The notes below the pieces were generated by a model, which saw only the letters and a program-made list of their open reading frames with translations, did no database searches and was not told the DNA's origin. A stretch of DNA of 64,000 bases from JBBDWJ01 sp963824095 (GTDB taxonomy: Bacteria > Acidobacteriota > Terriglobia > Bryobacterales > UBA6623): contig CAWGNS010000009.1 of NCBI GenBank assembly GCA_963824095.1, positions 372,001 to 436,000 on the forward strand. The letters are read 5' to 3'. Of this stretch, positions 8,929 through 16,956 are shown in pieces. The first letter of the stretch is position 1, and each line of letters begins with the position of its first letter. The position numbers were made by a program, and so were the translations under genes.

Positions 8929-9729
8929 ATGCATCGATTTACAGTTCATTTTTTGGTCGGTTGCCTAGCCACCGTTGGTCTGGCGGCCATGCTGCAAGCG
9001 GATGCCTGGAATAAAAAGACCGAGCTTACGGTCCACGAAAAAGTGGAAGTTCCCGGCGCGGTCCTGTCTCCTGGCAAATACGTTGTCAAACTCGTGAATT
9101 CCGAATCCAACCGCCACATCGTGCAATTTACGAATGAGGCGGAAAATCAGGTGGTTTCCACGGTGTTGGCAATCCCGAACCAGCGCATGGAACCTACTGG
9201 CGACAGCGAGTTCACGTTTTACGAATCGCGCGTCGCGGGCACACCGGTGTTGCGCGCCTGGTTCTATCCGGGTGACACCTTCGGGCAACAGTTCGCTTAT
9301 CCGAAGGATAAGGCGATCGAACTGGCAAGGGCCTCCGGCGAGGACGTGCCTTCGCTCGACGGTGACGATCTTTCGTCGGCGCATGTGAGCACGGTTTCGC
9401 CTAATGAATCGGAACCGGCCACGCCGCCGCAAGAAAGCGCGGTGACACCGGCCCCGCCGCTGGGGCGAACGCACACGCAGCCCGCGGCCCCCAAGCCCGA
9501 GCCGGCGCCCGACACCACGACATTGGCGCAAGCGCAGCCTCAGGAACAGCCTCCGGCTCGCACGCCGGCAGCCGCCGCACCGGCTCCTCAGACCACGCAA
9601 CAGCCTGAGGCCGGCGAACAGCTTCCTTCGACCGCCAGCCCGGCTCCGCTGCTGGGACTGCTGGGCCTGCTGTCGCTGGCTGGAGCTTTGGGTCTGAACA
9701 GGGTGGCCAAGCAACGCGACTCGCGTTAG
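8929..9729 (+). CDS. Exported protein with C-terminal LPXTA-type sorting signal
   Basis: Secreted protein of 266 residues with an AAAGGAGGT ribosome site. A signal peptide (about 1-25, cleavage near QADA-WNKK) precedes a ~110-residue beta-rich domain (ELTVHEKVEVPGAVLSPGKY ... VLRAWFYPGDTFGQQFAYPK) that I recognise from many acidobacterial exported proteins of unknown function. A long Pro/Ala/Gln-rich spacer (about 155-230) follows. The C-terminus is a textbook cell-wall sorting signal: LPSTA, then a ~20-residue hydrophobic stretch (PLLGLLGLLSLAGALGL), then a basic tail (NRVAKQRDSR). LPXTA is the motif reported for class D sortases, and a class D-like sortase is the next clear gene (10087). 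Direct substrate-enzyme pairing is inferred from this adjacency. Confidence 0.85.
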   Translation: MHRFTVHFLVGCLATVGLAAMLQADAWNKKTELTVHEKVEVPGAVLSPGKYVVKLVNSESNRHIVQFTNEAENQVVSTVLAIPNQRMEPTGDSEFTFYESRVAGTPVLRAWFYPGDTFGQQFAYPKDKAIELARASGEDVPSLDGDDLSSAHVSTVSPNESEPATPPQESAVTPAPPLGRTHTQPAAPKPEPAPDTTTLAQAQPQEQPPARTPAAAAPAPQTTQQPEAGEQLPSTASPAPLLGLLGLLSLAGALGLNRVAKQRDSR

Positions 9730-10086
9730 CCGCCAGCCCGGGCATCGCGCTCCACCCAACCATACTTCCAGGAGAGCAGCGGTGAACACCAAGACCCAAG
9801 CCAAGCGGGGAGCAAGAGCAACGCTCTTGTTCCCCGCCGCGCCCGAACACCAACACCGCCAGCCGCGGGATCAGCGCCGTCGGGCGACCGAAAGCGCCGC
9901 CGCCCGACCCAGAGCATTGTCGCGATCCGAAGCAAAGTCGCCCGACCCAAAGCAACAGAGCCGCGGGCGGGAGCCTGCGGGCTCTCGCGAATCCGCGGCA
10001 CGGCACACGGTGGCCCCGGCTGATTCGACCTGGCCCAGCCGAAAACGGCTTGATCTGCCACCGGCACGGGCAAGGATACGGAACCC
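9730..10086. other. 357-nt spacer between LPXTA protein and sortase
   Basis: Contains a GTG-started open frame (9782-10099) behind AGGAGAGC, coding an Arg/Pro/Ser-rich 105-residue product that runs into the sortase start. Composition and lack of any recognisable domain make it doubtful. The strong hairpin at 9805-9837 lies within it. Confidence 0.4.
9805..9837 (+). repeat. 15-bp stem, 3-nt loop hairpin after LPXTA gene
   Basis: GCGGGGAGCAAGAGC pairs with GCTCTTGTTCCCCGC around an AAC loop; all 15 positions pair, with one G-U wobble. There is no U-tract, so it may be a Rho-independent-like pause, an RNA-stability element, or an attenuator that lowers sortase expression relative to its substrate. 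Confidence 0.6.
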
Positions 10087-10800
10087 ATGGTGCACCTAAG
10101 AATCCAAGGCCATAGCGAAGTCCGCCTGCTGCGAGGCGCCATCACCCTGCTGCTGGCCGCCGGGCTGGTTTGCCTGGCCCTATTCTTCTGGTACACATTC
10201 GAGGCCCAATACTCCCAGGCCTTGCTCCGCCACGAATTCGATGCGCAACAGAACAACTCCGTATCAACCCCATCGCCCAATCCGGCGCCGCCACCGCCCG
10301 CTAAACATCCGATGCTCGTGGGCCGCCTCGAAATCCCCAGGCTCGGGGTCGAAGTCATGGTCGTCAACGGAGCCGATGCTGCCAGCTTGCGGGAAGGCGC
10401 CGGCTGGCTGCCCAACACCGCCTGGCCCGGCGACGGCAACGCCGCCATCGCCGCGCACCGCGACACGTTCTTTCGCCCGCTGCGCCACATCCGGCAAGGC
10501 GACACGGTGCTGCTGACCACGCGCGACGCCCGCTACCGCTTCCGCGTCGAGTGGACCGCCGTGGTCGACCCCGACGACACCGCGATCTTGCGGCCCACCG
10601 ACGAGCCCGCGCTCACGCTCATCACCTGCTATCCGTTCTACTACGTCGGCAGCGCTCCGCAACGCTTCATCGTCCGCGCCGCCCGGCAACAACCGCTCGA
10701 TGGCCCCGCCGCGAAATTGTTCCAGGGCGAGCAGCCTCCCGCCGCGTGTTCGTTCGGACCCCACGGCGGCCCCGGAAACCTGAGCGGAGCCGCCGATTGA
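10087..10800 (+). CDS. Class D-like sortase
   Basis: Membrane-anchored transpeptidase of 237 residues. One N-terminal transmembrane helix (about 15-38, LLRGAITLLLAAGLVCLALF) is followed by a Pro-rich linker and the sortase barrel beginning LVGRLEIPRLGVEVMV. The catalytic triad is complete: His124 in AIAAHRDTFF, Cys181 in LITCYPF and Arg193 in QRFIVRA. The VVNGADAASLREGAGWLPNT and WPGDGNAAIAAHRD blocks are typical of class D/E enzymes. Sortases cleave LPXT(G/A) and attach the product to a surface amine. The upstream gene (8929) ends in LPSTA and is the obvious substrate. In a diderm the acceptor is unclear. Confidence 0.9.
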   Translation: MVHLRIQGHSEVRLLRGAITLLLAAGLVCLALFFWYTFEAQYSQALLRHEFDAQQNNSVSTPSPNPAPPPPAKHPMLVGRLEIPRLGVEVMVVNGADAASLREGAGWLPNTAWPGDGNAAIAAHRDTFFRPLRHIRQGDTVLLTTRDARYRFRVEWTAVVDPDDTAILRPTDEPALTLITCYPFYYVGSAPQRFIVRAARQQPLDGPAAKLFQGEQPPAACSFGPHGGPGNLSGAAD

Positions 10801-10820
10801 ATCGAGGCGAGGCCTTCGAC

Positions 10821-10845
10821 GTGGGACAGGCAATCTTGTCTGTCC
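10821..10845. repeat. Dispersed palindromic repeat, family A
   Basis: GTGGGACAGGCAATCTTGTC followed by TGTCC. One member of a family with core CAGGATTGCCTGTGCCAC or its complement, found in at least eight intergenic sites of this window. Confidence 0.7.
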
Positions 10846-11003
10846 TCTCCATGACTCGGGCCAATGGCTGCAGCAAGGCCGGCCCTGCCGGCCAGAAGCC
10901 CGCGCCAAATCAAACAAGCGGAGAAGCGCCTGCGCCAACCGCGCGCGTCTGAATCCGCGTCGGACTAGGACATCACGCCAGAATCGGTCAGACTAGAAGC
11001 ATC

Positions 11004-12197
11004 GTGCCGTCTCTACTCAGCGACCTCGGCCCCCTCGAAATCCTCGACATCGCGCTCGTGGCCCTGTTCGCCTACGTGCTCATCATTTCGATGAAACGTG
11101 CCCGGGCCGGCCTCACGCTGGTCGGCATTCTCATGCTGGGCGGCGTCTATCTGGCGGCGCGCGCGATCGGCCTACAGCTCACCGCCTGGATTCTGCAAGG
11201 TTTTTTCGCCGCCATCCTGATCATGCTGGTCGTTCTGTTTCAGCGCGACCTGCGGCAGTTGTTCGAGCGCATCGCCGTCTGGACGCTGCGCCGCAACACC
11301 GGCGTGTCCACTTCCGACGAGGCCGTGCTCTGCCTGGTCGATGCCCTGCGGACTCTGGCGCGCCGCCGCCACGGCGCCCTGCTGGTCCTGCCCGGCAAAG
11401 ATCCCCTCGACCGCCACATCGAGGGCGGCGTCGAACTGGAGGGCCGCGTCAGCTCGCCGCTGCTGATGAGCCTGTTCGACCCCGACTCGGTGGGCCACGA
11501 CGGCGCGGTGATCGTCGACGGCGACACGGTGACGCGCTTCTCGGTGCATCTGCCGCTCTCGCGCGATTTCGATCAACTCGGCCAACTCGGCACGCGCCAC
11601 GCCGCCGCGCTCGGCCTCGCCGAACTCTCCGACGCCTTGTGCCTGGTGGTATCCGAAGAGCGCGGCGAAATCTCGGTGGCGCGCAATCACCTGCTGCGCC
11701 TGCTGCCGACCCGCGAGGCGCTCGAAGACGAGATCGAGCAATTCGTCCAGACCAAGCGAAGGCCCCCCAACGAGGGCCGCTCGCTGATTTCGTTTCTCAC
11801 GACCAACTGGCTCGAAAAAGCCACCGCCGTGGGCCTGGCGCTGGGACTGTGGGTGGTGTTCGTCTCGGGAGGGCAGGGCGTCCGCCGCGAGCGTGAAGCC
11901 CCGGTGCTGGTCGACAACGTGCCCCCCGCCTTCGAAATCAGCGCCGTGACGCCCAAGCAAGTCCAAGTAACCCTTTCGGGGCCGCGCCGCGAATTCTATA
12001 CCCTCGCCGATACCGACCTCGAAGTTCGCGTCGACGGCTTCCTGGCCGGCTTGGGCCGCAGGACCTTCCGCATCGACCCCCAGGACGTCCGCCACCCCGA
12101 GGGCCTCACCGTGCTGAGCGTAAGCCCGGCGACCGTCACGTTAACCGTCACCCGAATATCCCCAAGCCAACCAACGCCGCCCGCGGCAAGCCCCTGA
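11004..12197 (+). CDS. Diadenylate cyclase (CdaA-like) fused to a YbbR-like domain
   Basis: Predicted c-di-AMP synthase of 397 residues with a GTG start. Residues ~10-90 hold three transmembrane helices (LGPLEILDIALVALFAYVLI..., LTLVGILMLGGVYLAARAIG, ILQGFFAAILIMLVVLF), as in CdaA. The cyclase domain spans about 95-245: HGALLVLP, GRVSSPLLMSLF, DGA at 166-168 (HDGAVIVDGD), and GTRHAAALGLAE with RHA at 198-200. Classical enzymes have RHR at the last motif, so the third residue is changed. A fourth transmembrane helix (about 272-292) leads into a C-terminal domain (PVLVDNVPPAFEISAVTPKQ onward) resembling YbbR, normally the separate partner CdaR. Cyclase and regulator are thus one polypeptide here. 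Product is inferred from the fold. Confidence 0.85.
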   Translation: MPSLLSDLGPLEILDIALVALFAYVLIISMKRARAGLTLVGILMLGGVYLAARAIGLQLTAWILQGFFAAILIMLVVLFQRDLRQLFERIAVWTLRRNTGVSTSDEAVLCLVDALRTLARRRHGALLVLPGKDPLDRHIEGGVELEGRVSSPLLMSLFDPDSVGHDGAVIVDGDTVTRFSVHLPLSRDFDQLGQLGTRHAAALGLAELSDALCLVVSEERGEISVARNHLLRLLPTREALEDEIEQFVQTKRRPPNEGRSLISFLTTNWLEKATAVGLALGLWVVFVSGGQGVRREREAPVLVDNVPPAFEISAVTPKQVQVTLSGPRREFYTLADTDLEVRVDGFLAGLGRRTFRIDPQDVRHPEGLTVLSVSPATVTLTVTRISPSQPTPPAASP

Positions 12198-12207
12198 GCG
12201 GCCCCAT

Positions 12208-12255
12208 GTAGGGTAGGCGCTCGCGCCTGCCGCGCCGGAAGCGGCGCCCGCCCCG
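12208..12255. repeat. GTAGGGTAGGCGCTCGCGCC repeat, copy 1
   Basis: About 47 bp, starting GTAGGGTAGGCGCTCGCGCC and continuing TGCCGCGCCG. A near-identical copy sits at 12804-12850, so the two bracket the small membrane protein gene at 12422-12748. Confidence 0.75.
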
Positions 12256-12421
12256 GCCCAAGTCCACGCGGGAAGGGACAGTTCGCCGGTGTTTCGCCAT
12301 CGATTGTTGAGCCGCTGGCGGGCGATTGGTGGGGAGCGGAGCAAGGCTTACAGTATTCGAGGGCTTCGGCCGCCGGGCAACGAATCGCTTTTTCGCTGCC
12401 TGGGCCATCCCAGCGATCACG

Positions 12422-12748
12422 TCACCCCAGCACCCATCGCCAAATCTCGGCGACAAGGCCCACCACAAACAGCGTCCCGAAGATCGCCTTGTTGTGCCGC
12501 GCAATGAACACCGGAAGATAGATATCGAAGTTATCGGAGCGGTCGTCGGTAAACCGCGCCGCAAGATCGGTAAGCGGGCAGCGGCCTCGATGGAACGCCA
12601 GCACCGCGCATTCCATCAAAACGAACGAGGTAAGAATCGCGGCCAAATCCAGAAGCCCCCGCCAGGCCAAGAAAGGCAGAGCCACAATACACCCCGCAAA
12701 GAAAGCCCAGATCACCGTATGCAGAAGCCGAATAGCAACAAGCGCCAC
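12422..12748 (-). CDS. Small integral membrane protein of unknown function
   Basis: About 108 residues with three hydrophobic segments (LLHTVIWAFFAGCIVALPFL, LDLAAILTSFVLMECAVLAF, AIFGTLFVVGLVAEIW). Conserved-looking polar motifs HRGRCPLTDLAARFTDD and NFDIYLPVFIARHNK connect them, which suggests a real family although I cannot name it. The start is uncertain: no ATG exists in the coding part, and the frame runs on upstream through a dispersed repeat, so I use the GTG at 12748 just ahead of the first helix. It is bracketed by two copies of one repeat. Confidence 0.65.
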   Translation of the reverse strand: MALVAIRLLHTVIWAFFAGCIVALPFLAWRGLLDLAAILTSFVLMECAVLAFHRGRCPLTDLAARFTDDRSDNFDIYLPVFIARHNKAIFGTLFVVGLVAEIWRWVLG

Positions 12749-12803
12749 AACGCGATTATCGCGCAGCGAAAAATGCAATGCGGCGTGCCAATGGAAAGCG
12801 ATA

Positions 12804-12882
12804 GTAGGGTAGGCGCTCGCGCCTGCCGCGCCGCAAACCGGCGCCCGCCTTTGCCGATCAACCGATCGACGGATCAACCGGC
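12804..12882. repeat. GTAGGG repeat copy 2 followed by CCGATCAA-type repeats
   Basis: 12804-12850 repeats the 12208-12255 element almost exactly. It runs into 12854-12882, a short series of CCGATCAA / CGGATCAA units (family E), also seen at 29607-29657 and, inverted, at 34963-34997. Confidence 0.7.
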
Positions 12883-12983
12883 TCATTCTTGAGCCCCCCG
12901 CGCGTTGCGGGCCGCCGCGCGTTCGGCTTACACTCGGGCGCTGGGTTCGACGAACCAGGATGTCGACGAACGGGGGTAGGGCC

Positions 12984-14747
12984 ATGGTCCAACGAATGTG
13001 CTTGCCTGCGCCGCGAGCCGCGGCCGCACGCGGCGTCGCGGCGATCGTCGCGGTTTTCTTTGCGGTATTGCTTGGCGCCCAGCCGGCTCCGCAGCCAGCC
13101 CCGCAACAGGCCGCGCGCGCGCAGCCCGAGCCTCCGGCGCCGCCCGCCGACGTATCGGTCGAGGCCGACATCGACTACTCCAATGTCGGCGGCCGCATGC
13201 AGATGGACGTTGTCCGCCCGCTGCGCGGCAATGGCCCCTTCCCGGCCGTGGTCTGCATCCATGGCGGCGGCTTCCGCGCCGGCACGCGGCAGAGTTTTCT
13301 GCCCATCGCCTACTACCTGGCGCAGCACGGCTACGTCGCTGCCACGGTGACTTACCGCCTCAGCCCGATGAATCAGTTTCCCGCGCCGGTCGAGGACGTC
13401 AAGGCCGCGGTGCGCTTTCTGCGCGCCAACGCCGCGCGCTTCGATGTCGACCCCGATCGTATCGGCACGGTCGGCGGCTCGGCGGGCGCCCATCTGGCGT
13501 TGATGCTCGGCGTCACGGGCGGCGTGGCCGAATTCGAGGGCTCGGGCCCGAATCTCGATCGCTCCAGCCGCGTCCAGGCCGTGGTGAGTCTCTATGGGCC
13601 GACCGATTTCACCAAGTCCTACGAGCCGGGCAAGAGCGTCGACGCAGCCGAGGTGCTGCCGATGTTTCTGGGCGGCGATCTCGAGCACAACCGACCGGCG
13701 CATCTGCGCGCCAGTCCGCTCTTTTGGGTGAGCCCCGACAGCGCGCCGACACTGGCCGTCCACGGCACCAAGGACAACTACGTCGCCTATGAGCAGGCCG
13801 TGTGGATAACCGAGCGTCTGGAGGCGGCCGGCGTCCCCACCAAACTCGAAACGATCGAAGGCGCCGGCCACGGTTTTCACGGCGCTGATCTCGAACGGGC
13901 CAAGACGGCGATGCTGGCCTGGTTCGACGAATATCTGGCGCCGCGCTCCACCCAACGCTTGTTGCTGGTCGCCGATCACGGTCCGCGGGGTGAAATCGTC
14001 GCGCTCGACTGGCCCTCGGGCCGCGAGCGCTGGACGCTGCCCAATAACCACGGCCACGACGTACAGCTTCTACCCAACGGCCACGTCCTCTACACCACCG
14101 GCGACTGGCGCCGCGTCGTCGAGGTCGATCCGCGCAAGATCGGCGGCGGAAACGAAGAGGTCTGGAGCTATGGCCTCGCCGAGGGCCTCAAACATCCGGT
14201 CGCCGCCGAACGCCTCTCGAATGGCAACACCGTCATCGGCGACATGGAACTCGGCGAAGTCATCGAGGTGGACGCGGCGGGCAAGATGGTCTGGGAATAC
14301 AAGAACCCCGAGATGGCCGGACATCGCATGCGCAGCGTGCGGCGCACCGCCGAAGGCACCACCTTGATTGCGATCGAGCGGCTCAATAAGGTGATCGAGG
14401 TCGACCCCGGCGGCAAGATCATCTGGACCTTCCACGCCACCGGCGGCGACGAGCGCTTTCCCTACCAGGCGCATCGGCTCCCCAACGGCAACACGCTGAT
14501 CGGCATGGCCGCGCCCGGCGAAGTCGTCGAAGTGGCCCCCGACGGCAAGATCGTGCGCTCGGTCGGCGGCCTCAACGACGCGCTGCGCATGGCCTGGTGC
14601 TCGGGGCTCGAGCCTCTCCCGGGAGGAGGCTTTATCGTTTCGGATTACACCGGCAGGCGCTTGCTCGAATTCGATCCAGACTGGAAAATCGTTCACGAAC
14701 TGCGTATGGGCCCACGCACCATAGCCAGCGTGTCGCTGATCCCCTAG
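12984..14747 (+). CDS. Exported esterase fused to a beta-propeller domain
   Basis: Two-domain exported protein of 587 residues. The start at 12984 opens a signal peptide (MVQRMCLPAPRAAAARGVAA, then a hydrophobic run). Domain 1 (about 55-320) is an alpha/beta hydrolase of the BD-FAE/acetyl-esterase kind: oxyanion HGGGF near residue 92, nucleophile Ser in GGSAGAH near 165, acid Asp in HGTKDNY and His in GAGHGFHG. Domain 2 (about 325-587) is a repeat propeller with six or so blades, each carrying L(P/S)NGNT and G.V.EVD...G motifs, as in PQQ-like or arylsulfotransferase-type propellers. A likely role is ester hydrolysis of a carbohydrate or other polymer outside the cytoplasm; the propeller may bind it. 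The substrate is unknown. Confidence 0.85.
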   Translation: MVQRMCLPAPRAAAARGVAAIVAVFFAVLLGAQPAPQPAPQQAARAQPEPPAPPADVSVEADIDYSNVGGRMQMDVVRPLRGNGPFPAVVCIHGGGFRAGTRQSFLPIAYYLAQHGYVAATVTYRLSPMNQFPAPVEDVKAAVRFLRANAARFDVDPDRIGTVGGSAGAHLALMLGVTGGVAEFEGSGPNLDRSSRVQAVVSLYGPTDFTKSYEPGKSVDAAEVLPMFLGGDLEHNRPAHLRASPLFWVSPDSAPTLAVHGTKDNYVAYEQAVWITERLEAAGVPTKLETIEGAGHGFHGADLERAKTAMLAWFDEYLAPRSTQRLLLVADHGPRGEIVALDWPSGRERWTLPNNHGHDVQLLPNGHVLYTTGDWRRVVEVDPRKIGGGNEEVWSYGLAEGLKHPVAAERLSNGNTVIGDMELGEVIEVDAAGKMVWEYKNPEMAGHRMRSVRRTAEGTTLIAIERLNKVIEVDPGGKIIWTFHATGGDERFPYQAHRLPNGNTLIGMAAPGEVVEVAPDGKIVRSVGGLNDALRMAWCSGLEPLPGGGFIVSDYTGRRLLEFDPDWKIVHELRMGPRTIASVSLIP

Positions 14748-15144
14748 CCGGGCTCAGACCCTAGCCAAGCACAGAGGCACGACCGGCCACCGTGGCGTGA
14801 ACCTCCAGGTTTGCGCCGTCCCGAGTCATCGGGACGTAGGGCCAGCAACGACATCCGCCTGGGTAACCGCACGAACGCCAGGGAGGGGTCCAAGGGAATC
14901 AGCGGCGGGGTTTGCCGCCGGCGCGTACCGGCTCGCGCAACTGGCCTGGTGACGCAGGCAGCCGGCGGGCTTCCGCCCGCGGTTCTGTTTTCGCGGGCCT
15001 TGCTTGCGGGGAGTCTTTTTCGAATTGCCGTTTCGAGGGCGGGCACTTCCCGTGGGCCAAGCGAAGCTAGCCATCGGGAAGCAAAGGCCAGGCTAACCGG
15101 GGTCGGCGAGAAACCAGGCGAATCGGAGCAAGCGAGTCAAACCG
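14748..15144. other. 397-nt intergenic region with family C repeat
   Basis: Open frames here have no recognisable product. A family C repeat (CCGTGGCGTGAACCTCCAGG ... GGGACGTAGGGCC) occupies 14790-14843 and matches 35201-35254. Confidence 0.55.
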
Positions 15145-15438
15145 TCAGCGCGGAGACGGCTCTTCGAGGCGCTCTTCGGGGAAACAGGTTTGCACGGCGG
15201 CGGCCGCTTCGCCGTAGATTCTCTTCGCTTCGTCGTTGTCGCCGATGGAGGACAGAAGGTATTTGCGCAGTGCGCCGCAGCGGGTTTCCGCCCGGCCACT
15301 TCCCAGCCCGCCATCGCGGGTTCTGGCAAACCAAACTCTCACGCCGTCCAACTCGCCGCGGCCGATGCGGATATCGTGATAGCCCTGAATGCCCGACACG
15401 ATGACCGATTCATCGGAGAGTACTTCACAATTGACCAT
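15145..15438 (-). CDS. Hypothetical 97-residue protein
   Basis: I do not recognise this product. It has a plausible globular composition: a beta-like N-terminus (VNCEVLSDESVIVSGIQGY, DIRIGRGELDGVRVWF) and a helical C-terminus (LRKYLLSSIGDNDEAKRIYG, EAAAAVQTCFPEERLEE). Third-codon GC is high in that frame, as expected for a real gene here. A TACAAT hexamer sits about 13 nt upstream of the ATG, so the message may have little or no leader. No signal peptide or membrane segment. It could still be a chance frame. Confidence 0.5.
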   Translation of the reverse strand: MVNCEVLSDESVIVSGIQGYHDIRIGRGELDGVRVWFARTRDGGLGSGRAETRCGALRKYLLSSIGDNDEAKRIYGEAAAAVQTCFPEERLEEPSPR

Positions 15439-15880
15439 GTGGTTTTATTGTACGCCCTGTCGCAGGCCGCCGGGTATCGACTGTGTCGACCCTCACCACA
15501 GTGCCCATGTCCTCCGGTGACGCCGTGGCCCTCGAGCGGCGCGGGCCTCCGGCCGGCGGCGGCGAGCCGAAGGTCGACGTTTCCGATCGAGGTATCGGCT
15601 CCGGGTTCGGCTTCCAGGTTCGCAGTCCGTGTTCACCGTCGAGATGCCTGCGAGATTCTGGCTGATTGATTGTGCCGGGAACGTCGGCGTGCAGGCCGAC
15701 GCTGCCGGCTGGAAGGCCGCGCCACGGGTGGCGGGAAGCCCTTGCCTCTGGAGGCTGGAAGCCCACGTCTCTGCAAGAGCCAGGAGCCCGCTCCGCAGGC
15801 CACTACTCCTGGGCAGTACAATGGAACGGGCCGCCGGGGTCTCGCTGTGAAGAGACCCAGAGCTTGATGTGGAGAAGTCG
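15439..15880. other. 442-nt intergenic region with family C repeats
   Basis: Two family C elements face each other (15540-15582 and 15681-15729, the second inverted), both built on CGGGCCTCCGGCCGGCGGCG-like sequence. No gene seen. Confidence 0.5.
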
Positions 15881-16876
15881 ATGAAGCGAACCGTAGTTTG
15901 GACCGTTTGTTTTCTGGTTGCCGCCGTGTTTGGCGCGCGCAGCCTGCGCAGCGCCGGCGGCGCCGAGGCCGTCGCGTTCCACCGCAGCGGCGAGACGATC
16001 GACATCCTCGTGGGCGGCAAGCCCTTCACGACCTATCACTTTGAGAGCGAGGTCGCAAAGCCCTATTTTCAGCCGCTGCGCAGCGCCCAGGGCACCTCGG
16101 TTTCGCGCGAGTTTCCGATCGTCAACACGATCCCGCCCGAGCATCTCCACGACAAGAGCATCGAGCCGCATCAGCGGGGGATGTATTTCGGCCACGGCAA
16201 CATCGACGGCGTGGATTTCTGGGGCGAGGAGACATTCTCACACAACAGCGAAGGCACGGTGTTTGGACGAGCCGTTCTGCTCAAGATCGACGAGCCGCAG
16301 GGCGGGCCCGACCACGGCGTGCTGCGGGCCAGCTTCAACCTCGTCGAACCGGGCGGACGCGTCCTGGCCGAAGAGGACCAGACCTACACCATTCGCGGCG
16401 ACGAGAACTCGCGCATCATCGATTGCGAAATCACGTTGATCGCCACCGGTGGCTCCGATCTCACGATCGGCGATTCGAAAGAGGGCACCTTCGGTCTGCG
16501 CCTGGGACCGGAACTGAACGCGCCTCCGGGCCACATCGTCAATTCGGAAGGAGCGCGCGACGCCAAAGTCTGGGGGCAGCGCGCCGACTGGGTGGACTAC
16601 TACGGAACGGTGGCGGGAGAAAATCTCGGCGTCGCCATTTTCGATAGCCCGAAGAGTTTCCGGCACCCCACCTATTGGCACGCCAGGACTTACGGCCTGG
16701 CGGCCGCTAACCCCTTCGGTATCCGCGAGTTCACGAACGATCCCCAGCAGGACGGCAGTTGGACCGTACCCCAGAAAAAGTCGATCACCTTCCGCTACCG
16801 GGTCATCATTCACCACGGCGACACGGAGCAGGCCGGCATCGCCAATGCCTATTTGCAGTATGCGGAGGGCGAGTAG
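15881..16876 (+). CDS. Exported PmoA/DUF6807 family protein
   Basis: Protein of 331 residues. I prefer the second in-frame ATG (15881) because GGAGAAG lies just upstream and it opens the signal peptide (MKRTVVWTVCFLVAAVFGAR). The body matches the family named for PmoA but found mainly in Planctomycetes and Acidobacteria: GKPFTTYHFESEVAKPYFQP, the HLHDKSIEPHQRGMYFGHG block with its histidines, FWGEETF, and C-terminal SITFRYRVIIHHGDTEQAGI. Members are thought to be sugar-binding or carbohydrate-active-like beta-sandwich proteins; no activity is established to my knowledge, and methane oxidation should not be inferred. It converges on tkt. Confidence 0.8.
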   Translation: MKRTVVWTVCFLVAAVFGARSLRSAGGAEAVAFHRSGETIDILVGGKPFTTYHFESEVAKPYFQPLRSAQGTSVSREFPIVNTIPPEHLHDKSIEPHQRGMYFGHGNIDGVDFWGEETFSHNSEGTVFGRAVLLKIDEPQGGPDHGVLRASFNLVEPGGRVLAEEDQTYTIRGDENSRIIDCEITLIATGGSDLTIGDSKEGTFGLRLGPELNAPPGHIVNSEGARDAKVWGQRADWVDYYGTVAGENLGVAIFDSPKSFRHPTYWHARTYGLAAANPFGIREFTNDPQQDGSWTVPQKKSITFRYRVIIHHGDTEQAGIANAYLQYAEGE

Positions 16877-16889
16877 CCACCCCGCCAAC

Positions 16890-16956
16890 GCACCCGAAGC
16901 GGGACGCGGCAAAGCGGGAGGTTCACGCCACGGGCAACCGGTCTGGCTTCGGGTGC
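16890..16956. terminator. Putative bidirectional stem between convergent genes
   Basis: GCACCCGAAGC (16890-16900) and GCTTCGGGTGC (16946-16956) form an 11-bp perfect stem with a 45-nt loop. It lies exactly between the stop of the PmoA-family gene and the stop of tkt, which read toward each other. No U-tract follows, so it is only a possible shared 3' end structure. An inverted family C fragment lies in the loop. Confidence 0.45.

Noticed and set aside
9782..10099. GTG-started frame between LPXTA gene and sortase
   Set aside because: Has a fair ribosome site but the product is Arg/Pro-rich without any domain and overlaps the sortase start; not reported as a gene.
15881..16876. Methane monooxygenase subunit from the PmoA name
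   Set aside because: The DUF6807/PmoA-named family is an exported beta-rich protein family without any link to methane oxidation visible here.
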